A DNA stretch of 11,752 nt from Verrucomicrobia subdivision 6 bacterium BACL9 MAG-120507-bin52 (GTDB lineage: Bacteria; Verrucomicrobiota; Verrucomicrobiia; Methylacidiphilales; Verrucolacustridaceae). Shown piece by piece: positions 6,636 through 11,752 of this stretch (its first letter is position 1; every line of letters begins with the position of its first letter). The DNA lies in assembly GCA_001438005.1 (NCBI GenBank), contig LIBO01000014.1:1-11752 (forward strand), read 5' to 3'. The translations under genes and the position numbers were made by a program. A model generated the notes under the pieces. It saw only the letters and a list, made by a program, of their open reading frames with translations, searched no databases and was not told the origin of the DNA.

Positions 6636-7628
6636 TCAACCTAAGATTCTTCCCCCTCTTTTTTTTGTCAGCACCCAAAGAGTAAACGCCCCCAGCAAAA
6701 GTCCTCCCGCCGAAGGCTCCGGCACTCCGGTCGTCGTCAAAATCCAATTTTCAAAACTTTGCACCGAGACCGACCCCGCCAAATCTCCATAATCCGCGTT
6801 GGCTCCCGTGGTGTCTAACGGATAGGGCAATGACGCTAGAAACGAGTGCACTCCCACCAGCTTGGTCGCTCCCCCCACCTCAATGAATAGACCGCCCCCA
6901 CTGTCCCCGCTGCCAATCAGATACTCCTGCGCCACGGGGATGGCCGAACCCATCGAGCTCGCCACCAAATCTGTCGGGTGATCGAAATCTTGAAATAAAA
7001 CCGTCGGTGAAATTCCATCCAGATCTAACAAAGTTCCACTTCCCATCGTGGTGACCATCCCGCCACGGGCATCGATCATATTTTGCCCCGCCCGCTTTGT
7101 TCCGGCGGCAGTCGTCATTCCCCCCGTGCCAACACCGCTTCGGCCATACCCCACGTTTGTCCCCAACAACCCCACGGGGGACGTGCGAAAATCAATCTGT
7201 GCCGGAGTCACGCTTGTAATCGGTTGACTCAACCGCACCAACCCCAAATCCACCCCACTCCACAGATTCCCGCCACTGCTGCTCCAACTTGTGTAAGGAA
7301 TCCATTCCAATGCCGAAACTCCCATTCCGTCATATGAACTGCTCAAGCCAAAGATCATTCCACTTATCCCAGCCCCAGAGTCGTTCGTTCCACCCACCAC
7401 ATGACCCGCCGTTAATACCCACTCGGGTGAAATTAGCGTTCCCGATGCGATGTAACCACTCGCACCCTCACTCCACGTCAGAAATCCCACGCTGTCGTAC
7501 ACACTTTGCGCCGCTAAATTTGTGTAAAAAGAGTCGGCCACGTCATCTCGAATCACCCCCGCACGTCCTGCAGCCAAAAACCCCAAAGAGACACAAATCA
7601 GCCCCGCCGATATAGATCCGCACCTCAT
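6636..7628 (-). CDS. Secreted trypsin-like serine protease with PEP-CTERM anchor
   Basis: This 330-residue preprotein begins with a signal peptide (residues 1-23, hydrophobic core LICVSLGFLAA, probable cleavage after AGRA). The chymotrypsin-fold catalytic triad is complete: His76 in LTAGHVVGG, Asp127 in SGVDLGLVRL and Ser243 in GSGDSGGGLF. The C-terminus is a PEP-CTERM signal: VPEPS at 302-306, one membrane segment (307-321), then TKKRGGR. This tail directs processing by an exosortase, so the enzyme probably acts at the cell surface or in extracellular matrix. I chose the ATG at 7628 because AGGG (7637-7640) lies eight bases before it. A GTG at 7637 would overlap that ribosome-binding site. 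The gene stands alone, divergent from tyrS and convergent with plsC. The substrate is unknown. Confidence 0.9.
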   Translation of the reverse strand: MRCGSISAGLICVSLGFLAAGRAGVIRDDVADSFYTNLAAQSVYDSVGFLTWSEGASGYIASGTLISPEWVLTAGHVVGGTNDSGAGISGMIFGLSSSYDGMGVSALEWIPYTSWSSSGGNLWSGVDLGLVRLSQPITSVTPAQIDFRTSPVGLLGTNVGYGRSGVGTGGMTTAAGTKRAGQNMIDARGGMVTTMGSGTLLDLDGISPTVLFQDFDHPTDLVASSMGSAIPVAQEYLIGSGDSGGGLFIEVGGATKLVGVHSFLASLPYPLDTTGANADYGDLAGSVSVQSFENWILTTTGVPEPSAGGLLLGAFTLWVLTKKRGGRILG

Positions 7629-7636
7629 CAAGCACA

Positions 7637-7644
7637 CCCTACTC
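7637..7644 (-). promoter_or_regulatory. Ribosome-binding site deciding the protease start
   Basis: On the - strand the sequence GAGTAGGG sits with its AGGG eight bases before the ATG at 7628. This excludes the GTG at 7637, which would overlap it. Confidence 0.6.
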
Positions 7645-7681
7645 GCCGACCCCCTTTTATCAATCCCCCCACCTAATCGCC

Positions 7682-7710
7682 TTCACCTTCCGCCCCGGCC
7701 CGATTACTCT
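7682..7710 (+). promoter_or_regulatory. Possible tyrS promoter
   Basis: TTCACC (7682-7687), a 17-base spacer and TACTCT (7705-7710) resemble a weak sigma-70 type promoter. The -10-like element ends six bases before the tyrS ATG, and no purine-rich ribosome-binding site precedes that ATG, so the message may be leaderless. This region (7629-7716) also has to hold the promoter of the divergent protease gene, for which I see no convincing pair of elements. Confidence 0.35.
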
Positions 7711-7716
7711 ACCCCC

Positions 7717-8874
7717 ATGTCCGTTGAACTCCTTCTTTCTGGCCTGACCCACGTCCATACCCGCGAAGAGTTCACCAAAAAACTCGCCCTCGGCCGCCCG
7801 CTTCGCGTCAAACTTGGCTTCGATCCCTCCGCCCCCGATCTCCACCTCGGCCATGCCCTCGTCCTGGCCAAAGTCCGCCAATTCCAAGAGGCCGGCCACC
7901 TCGCCGTCATCATCGTGGGCGACTACACCGCTCGCGTCGGCGACCCCACCGGACGCTCCAAAACCCGCCCCGCCCTCGAACCGGAGGTCATCGAACAAAA
8001 CGCCAAGACCTACACCGACCAAGTCTTCCAAATCATCGACCCCAAGAAAACCGAAATTCGCCACAACGGCGAGTGGCTGGCCAAACTCACCTGTGCCGAC
8101 CTTCTCCGCCTCAACGGACAAGTCAACGTCGCCCGCCTGCTCGAACGGGACGACTTCTCCAAACGCCACCGAGAAGGCGTCCCCATCAGCCTAGCCGAAT
8201 TTCAGTACCCCGTCCTCCAAGGCTACGATTCCGTCGCCGTTCAGTCCGACATCGAACTGGGTGGTAACGACCAACTCTTCAACAATCTCGTCGGTCGCGA
8301 CCTCCAGCGTCAAGCGGGCCAAGAGCCCCAGGTTGTCCTCGTCACCGCTTTGCTCACCGGCACCGACGGAAAACAGAAGATGAGCAAATCGCTCGGAAAC
8401 CATATCGGTATCACCGAACCCCCGACGGAGATCTTTGGAAAAGTGATGTCGATTCCGGACGAAACCTGCGCCCTTTGGCGTGATCTCCTGGGCTCGTTCC
8501 TCGGCCTCCCCAAGGAATCACCCTCGCACCCGATGGAAGCCAAGAAGGAGTTGGCCGCCGCTGCTGTTCGTCGCTTCCACGGGGAGAGCGCAGCCACCGC
8601 TGCCCGATCCGACTTCGAAGCCAAATTCTCCAAAAAAGATCTGACTACGGCCGAGATGGAATCTTTTCGCCCCTCCTCCGCCACCCTCTCCGTCGCTAAA
8701 CTTGTCCAAGAAACCAAAACCATTGCCAGCAATTCGGAAGCGCGCCGACTCATCACCCAAGGAGGGGTCAAGCTGGACGGCACCAAACTGGCCGATCCCC
8801 AGGCCGAAATCTCCCTTCAAACCGGCCAAGTCCTGCAAGTCGGTAAGAAAACTTTTTTTCGAATCCATCTCTAG
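7717..8874 (+). CDS. tyrS: Tyrosine--tRNA ligase
   Basis: This 385-residue class I aminoacyl-tRNA synthetase charges tRNA-Tyr. The HIGH motif appears as HLGH (43-46) within FDPSAPDLHLGH. The KMSKS motif is exact at 221-225. Other family features are GDYTARVGDPTGRS (68-81), the tyrosine-binding QGYDSVAV..DIELGGNDQLFN region (168-189), and a C-terminal S4 RNA-binding domain from about residue 325. The sequence looks like the TyrS2/TyrZ branch (HLGH and a long FDPSAPDLHLGH motif) rather than the E. coli TyrS branch. That subtype call is by eye. The ATG at 7717 lacks an obvious ribosome-binding site. A hairpin downstream probably ends its transcript. Confidence 0.97.
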   Translation: MSVELLLSGLTHVHTREEFTKKLALGRPLRVKLGFDPSAPDLHLGHALVLAKVRQFQEAGHLAVIIVGDYTARVGDPTGRSKTRPALEPEVIEQNAKTYTDQVFQIIDPKKTEIRHNGEWLAKLTCADLLRLNGQVNVARLLERDDFSKRHREGVPISLAEFQYPVLQGYDSVAVQSDIELGGNDQLFNNLVGRDLQRQAGQEPQVVLVTALLTGTDGKQKMSKSLGNHIGITEPPTEIFGKVMSIPDETCALWRDLLGSFLGLPKESPSHPMEAKKELAAAAVRRFHGESAATAARSDFEAKFSKKDLTTAEMESFRPSSATLSVAKLVQETKTIASNSEARRLITQGGVKLDGTKLADPQAEISLQTGQVLQVGKKTFFRIHL

Positions 8875-8895
8875 CTTTCTTACTTATTCTCCCGC

Positions 8896-8933
8896 ATCCA
8901 CCCGATGTTCACATCTTGTGTGGATCAATTTTT
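8896..8933 (+). terminator. Probable intrinsic terminator after tyrS
   Basis: The outer stem ATCCAC (8896-8901) pairs with GTGGAT (8920-8925). An inner stem GATG/CATC (8904-8907 with 8912-8915) closes the loop. The hairpin is followed by CAA and a run of five T (8929-8933). It starts 21 bases after the tyrS stop. The stem is interrupted by a 2x4 internal loop, which lowers confidence. Confidence 0.5.
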
Positions 8934-8975
8934 CCCATCCCTCGACTCCCCTCCGCTTCCGTCCATTCCAGAGGA

Positions 8976-10151
8976 ATGCCGATCCGTACCCGTGCCGAGT
9001 GGGAAAAAAGGGAAAGCACCCTTCTCAGTCGCTACGCTTCCAAAAGCAAAGACACTCTCGGCCGCAAACATTCCGAATTGCCCCATGATTTTCGCCCAGA
9101 ATTTCAGCGAGATCGCGAACGGATCGTTCACAGTTCCGCCTTTCGCTCGCTCGAATATAAAACCCAGCTTCCCCTCAACGGATCAGGCGATCATGTCCGC
9201 ACCCGCTTGACCCACACCATCGAGGTCGCTTCCCTCTCCCGCTCGCTTTGTCGCGCCCTCGGCTTGAATGAAGACTTGGCTGAGGCCATTGCCCTCGCCC
9301 GGGATCTTGGTCACCCCCCCTTTGGCCACACGGTCGAGGAGACTCTCGATCAGCTGATGCAAGATTCCGGCGGCTTCGGTCGCCGCCGCCAAAGCCTTCG
9401 CGTCGTGGAGCAGATCGAAGTCAAATACCCCGAATTCAACGGACTCAACCTCACCTTCGAGGTTCGCCAAGGCATCGACCCCCTTCCCCGCCCCGGCCTG
9501 CACCCCTCCCTCGAGTCCCAAGTCGTCGATCTCGCCGACGAGATCGCTCACTCCTGCCACGATCTGGAGGACGCCCTCGAAAGTGGCCTGATCGATCCCT
9601 CCGCCCTCCTTGCCGTGGAACTGTGGAAAGAAACCGAATCCTCCATCCGCAAGAATTACGCTCGCCTCGACCCCGAACGTACCCGCCGATATGTGGCCCG
9701 TTGCTTGGCCGACCTTCTGGTCGAGGACGCCAGCCGCTCCTCCGAATCCCTTCTCTCCGAGGCAAAGCCCGCTTCCGCCGCAGATGCGCAATCCCAACCC
9801 TTTCGCCTGATCTCCTTTACCCTCCCGATGCGCGTGAAAATTCAAAACCTGCGGAGTTTCTTAAATGAGAATCTTTATCATCATCCTGGAGTTCGCGAGG
9901 TGAACCAACACTCCTGCCAAGTCCTGCAAGGTCTCTTCGAATTTTACCATCTTCATCCGCATCTCATCGCGGATCGGGCTGCCCTACGCATCAAGAAGGA
10001 GGGGGTGAGTCGGGCAGTCTGTGATTTTCTTTCCGGCCTCACCGACCGCACCGCTCGGCAACACTACGCCCGCCACGTCGGCACCGACGGACTTCTTCGC
10101 GAACTCACCCCTCAGTCCCCTTCCACCCAAGCCCATCTCTCCCTCGTTTAA
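8976..10151 (+). CDS. dgt: dGTPase-family (Dgt/HD domain) protein with altered active site
   Basis: This 391-residue protein aligns along its full length with deoxyguanosine triphosphate triphosphohydrolase-like proteins. It has RDRERIVHSSAFRSLEYKTQ (45-64), RTRLTHTIEVASLSR (75-89), EAIALARDLGHPPFGH (103-118), QSLRVVE (139-145), GLNLTFEVRQG (156-166), VDLADEIAHSCHDLEDAL (184-201) and SGLTDR (353-358). The family hydrolyses dNTPs to deoxynucleosides and triphosphate, using a metal held by H...HD...D. Here H80 and D188 are kept, but the HD doublet is R109-D110, and the usual FEHN before QSL is FGRR (134-137). Loss of both histidines suggests low, altered or no hydrolase activity. The ATG at 8976 fits the family start. 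An AGAGGA directly abuts it, which is unusually close for a ribosome-binding site. The frame is open to 8916, but that extension looks non-coding. The stop overlaps that of the convergent hydrolase gene. Confidence 0.88.
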   Translation: MPIRTRAEWEKRESTLLSRYASKSKDTLGRKHSELPHDFRPEFQRDRERIVHSSAFRSLEYKTQLPLNGSGDHVRTRLTHTIEVASLSRSLCRALGLNEDLAEAIALARDLGHPPFGHTVEETLDQLMQDSGGFGRRRQSLRVVEQIEVKYPEFNGLNLTFEVRQGIDPLPRPGLHPSLESQVVDLADEIAHSCHDLEDALESGLIDPSALLAVELWKETESSIRKNYARLDPERTRRYVARCLADLLVEDASRSSESLLSEAKPASAADAQSQPFRLISFTLPMRVKIQNLRSFLNENLYHHPGVREVNQHSCQVLQGLFEFYHLHPHLIADRAALRIKKEGVSRAVCDFLSGLTDRTARQHYARHVGTDGLLRELTPQSPSTQAHLSLV

Positions 10152-11053
10152 CTTTTTCGGCTCCGCTCGATCCGGGCCAAAAAAGCCCGAATCTTTTCCT
10201 GAAACGAGTCCTGAAATGTCCGATTTTCATGCCCCTCTCCGGGAATGATCCAAAACTCTTTCGGCCCAGCGGCCACTTCATAAATGGTCCGGACCATCGC
10301 CGGATCCATCCTCACATCCTTCTCCCCCGCCAGGACCAGGATGGGCGCCTGAATCTTGGCCGCCGCTCGTAAAGAATCCACCTCATCCAGCGAAAAGTTC
10401 AGTCGCCTTTCAATCATCGGAAACGCCATCCAGATCAACGGAAACTCCGTGATCCCATACATCAACTTCGCATGGTGCCGAATCGTGTTCCGGTAGGTGT
10501 CAAACGGCGCGTCCGCGATCACCCCCGCCACCGAATCGTCCCTCTCGGCCGCTAACAGGGCCGATACCGCCCCCATCGACGTTCCCCACAGCACCGGATC
10601 CCCTGCGCCCCGCTCCTGGACGAACTTGACCCCCGCCAACACATCTTGGCTCTCATAAAATCCGATGCTCGTCATGCTCGGTTCGCTCCCCCCGTGCCCC
10701 CGAAAATCGATCGCTAAAACGGGATACCCCTCCTTTTGCGCAAAAAGAATATAATCGATCATGTGAGACTTACTCGCACCCAATCCATGCAGCACGATAA
10801 CGGGTGGCGCGCTTTTCTTACCCGCCGGCATCCACCACGCAGATAACTTTTTCCCATCCCCCGATCGAATCTCCACATCTTTACAAATCAACCCCAGCCG
10901 TTGCGGATGTAAGTTTGGCCGGGCCGAGGGAGGAACAAAAGTGGCCAAATTGGATAAGAAACTCGCCGCCAACCAAAATAATCCTACCACCAGGGCACCC
11001 AACACCCCCAACCAAGCGAGAATACTTTTCGTCCGAAATCCTGCTAGATTCAT
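10148..11053 (-). CDS. Membrane-anchored alpha/beta hydrolase
   Basis: This 301-residue protein has one N-terminal membrane segment (about residues 9-33) that would anchor it with the catalytic domain outside the cytoplasm. It then shows the alpha/beta hydrolase order: oxyanion segment HGLGAS (89-94), DFRGHGGS (116-123), nucleophile elbow GTSMG with Ser159 (157-161), acid Asp246 in LAGEKDVRMD, and His275 in GEGHEN. It resembles the YqkD/BAAT-like serine aminopeptidase S33 (Hydrolase_4) group, which includes esterases and peptidases. The substrate cannot be predicted. The ATG at 11053 is chosen because AGGA (11062-11065) lies eight bases before it. The frame continues upstream to 11107 but without such a site. 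The gene follows tRNA-Cys on the same strand, and its stop overlaps the dgt stop. Confidence 0.88.
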   Translation of the reverse strand: MNLAGFRTKSILAWLGVLGALVVGLFWLAASFLSNLATFVPPSARPNLHPQRLGLICKDVEIRSGDGKKLSAWWMPAGKKSAPPVIVLHGLGASKSHMIDYILFAQKEGYPVLAIDFRGHGGSEPSMTSIGFYESQDVLAGVKFVQERGAGDPVLWGTSMGAVSALLAAERDDSVAGVIADAPFDTYRNTIRHHAKLMYGITEFPLIWMAFPMIERRLNFSLDEVDSLRAAAKIQAPILVLAGEKDVRMDPAMVRTIYEVAAGPKEFWIIPGEGHENRTFQDSFQEKIRAFLARIERSRKS

Positions 11054-11061
11054 ATTCGTAA

Positions 11062-11065
11062 TCCT
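11062..11065 (-). promoter_or_regulatory. Ribosome-binding site deciding the hydrolase start
   Basis: AGGA on the - strand lies eight bases before the ATG at 11053. This is the same spacing as for the protease gene, and it favours this start over the upstream in-frame possibility. Confidence 0.6.
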
Positions 11066-11073
11066 AAAGGGAT

Positions 11074-11090
11074 ACTGGCACCTCGCCAGT
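11074..11090 (-). other. Small hairpin in the leader of the hydrolase gene
   Basis: ACTGGC and GCCAGT form a perfect six-pair stem with a five-base loop that reads GAGGT on the - strand. It lies between tRNA-Cys and the hydrolase ribosome-binding site. No T-run follows it, so it is not a standard terminator for the tRNA transcript. It may be an RNA processing or stability element, or chance. Confidence 0.35.
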
Positions 11091-11122
11091 TGTCTTCGTC
11101 CGCGCAAAAAAGTCAGAAATTT

Positions 11123-11197
11123 TGGAGGCGAGGGTCGGAATCGAACCGACGAATACAGCTTTTGCAGAGCCGTGCCTTACCACTTGGCTACCCCGCC
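11123..11197 (-). tRNA. trnC: tRNA-Cys (anticodon GCA)
   Basis: The - strand folds into a complete cloverleaf of 72 bases plus an encoded CCA. The acceptor stem GGCGGGG pairs with CCTCGCC (one G-T pair). The D arm is GCC/GGC, and the anticodon stem CGGCT/AGCTG holds the loop CTGCAAA, giving anticodon GCA. The variable loop is TATTC, and the T arm GTCGG-TTCGATT-CCGAC is perfect. The discriminator base is T (U73), the known identity element of tRNA-Cys. The CCA occupies 11123-11125. Confidence 0.97.
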
Positions 11198-11219
11198 CAA
11201 AATTGATTTGTGACCGATC

Positions 11220-11248
11220 AGTATTCTCTCCCTCTACCCCTTCGTCAA
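11220..11248 (-). promoter_or_regulatory. Promoter of tRNA-Cys
   Basis: On the - strand TTGACG (11243-11248) is followed after 17 bases by AATACT (11220-11225). Transcription would start near 11212, about 15 bases before the mature 5' end of the tRNA. The elements match five of six and four of six consensus bases and sit in the short gap between the CorC-like gene and the tRNA. Confidence 0.6.
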
Positions 11249-11257
11249 ACTCACCCG

Positions 11258-11752
11258 TCACCCCTTCTGCGGTGTGACTAAAATCTTGTCCAACCGATGC
11301 CGATCCATATCCACCACCTCATACCGATGACCCCGATACTGAAACGCATCCCCCTCATGCGGCACGCGAGCCAAGTGATGGACAATGAATCCACCTAAGG
11401 TCTGATAGTCCCCATCCAACTGATAGTGATCCGCCCCCTTGCCAATCTCCTTGGCAAAATCCTCCACCGGCAAAGTCGCATCCACCAACCACGATCCATC
11501 CTCTCGCTTCACCACCCGCGCCCGTTGCCGATCCTCATGGGACGGCAGATCGCCCACAATCGCCTCCAGCAAATCCAACAAACTCAAAATTCCCGTAATG
11601 CTCCCAAACTCATCGCTCACCAAGGCCACCCGCTGCTTCGCTTTTTGTAGCTGCTCCAGCGCCCGCAAAGCCGGAATCGTCTCTGGAATGATCAGCGCCG
11701 GGGTCGCCAAATCCGCCGGTTTCGCCGGTAACCCCGCCGCCGTGTTCGCCCA
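11258..11752 (-). CDS. CorC/HlyC-type CBS-domain membrane protein, C-terminal part (partial)
   Basis: The 164 codons seen are open to the window edge, so the start lies outside. The first half is the end of a CBS pair: residues 15-59 contain LIIPETIPALRALEQLQK, then VALVSDEFGSITGILSLLDLLEAIVGD, the family's typical VDE.G...G..T..D.LE.IVG pattern. The rest is the CorC_HlyC transporter-associated domain, with DGSWLVDATLPVEDF, then TLGGFIVHHLARVPHEGD and the ending YEVVDMDRHRLDKILV. Proteins of this type usually carry an N-terminal DUF21/CNNM membrane domain and are linked to magnesium, cobalt or sodium transport. Older annotations call them hemolysins. Whether the membrane domain is present here cannot be seen. 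The gene is upstream of tRNA-Cys on the same strand. Confidence 0.88.
   Translation of the reverse strand, partial: WANTAAGLPAKPADLATPALIIPETIPALRALEQLQKAKQRVALVSDEFGSITGILSLLDLLEAIVGDLPSHEDRQRARVVKREDGSWLVDATLPVEDFAKEIGKGADHYQLDGDYQTLGGFIVHHLARVPHEGDAFQYRGHRYEVVDMDRHRLDKILVTPQKG

Noticed and set aside
8916..8975. TTG start for the dGTPase-like gene 20 codons upstream
   Set aside because: The added residues do not resemble the family, and the TTG lies inside the probable tyrS terminator hairpin.
11054..11107. Longer N-terminus of the alpha/beta hydrolase
   Set aside because: It has no ribosome-binding site and the added residues are basic and unlike a signal anchor. The ATG at 11053 has AGGA at eight bases and leads straight into the membrane segment.
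1..11752. CRISPR array, insertion sequence, prophage or defence system
   Set aside because: I found no regularly spaced direct repeats, transposase or integrase motifs, or defence-protein motifs. The gene content is mostly housekeeping.

Overview
The window is a GC-rich, gene-dense bacterial chromosome segment with almost no intergenic DNA. A PEP-CTERM surface protein, a TyrA-AroA-Cmk-PlsC gene run, a sigma-54 gene next to export permeases and the pyrimidine-rich + strand together suggest a Verrucomicrobiota-type (PVC group) genome. That placement is inference from gene content, not from a marker tree.

Layout. Bases 1-72 hold the last 23 codons of rpoN (sigma-54), ending in the RpoN box. Two ABC-2 type permease subunits follow (69-878 and 880-1677), the first overlapping rpoN by GTGA. 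A compact biosynthetic operon runs from 1710 to 6622: a short divergent PurE-like gene, hisC, tyrA, aroA, cmk and plsC. Four of its five junctions are 4-base start/stop overlaps (GTGA or ATGA), and aroA-cmk is separated by 3 bases. Its core makes aromatic amino acid precursors (EPSP synthase, prephenate dehydrogenase, and an aminotransferase of the HisC family that may serve histidine and aromatic pathways). Cmk (CMP/dCMP phosphorylation) and PlsC (phosphatidic acid synthesis) follow.

On the - strand at 6636-7628 lies a secreted trypsin-like serine protease with a complete His-Asp-Ser triad and a PEP-CTERM sorting tail. It is divergent from tyrS (7717-8874), which probably ends at a hairpin plus T-run (8896-8933). 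A dGTPase-family gene (8976-10151) follows. It is intact but has Arg in place of the His of the HD metal-binding doublet, and Arg-Arg in place of the usual active-site His-Asn. Its stop codon overlaps that of a convergent membrane-anchored alpha/beta hydrolase (10148-11053, - strand). Upstream of the hydrolase, on the same strand, are tRNA-Cys(GCA) with an encoded CCA and a good promoter (11220-11248). The window closes with the 3' part of a CorC/HlyC-type CBS-domain membrane protein (11258 to the edge).

Most notable: the degenerate PurE-like gene coupled to hisC, a 34-bp near-perfect palindrome inside it, the dGTPase homologue lacking key histidines, and a shared TA(A/C)TCT-N6-ATG arrangement at two gene starts that suggests leaderless transcripts. 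I see no CRISPR array, insertion sequence or prophage, and no gene-free stretch over 300 bases.
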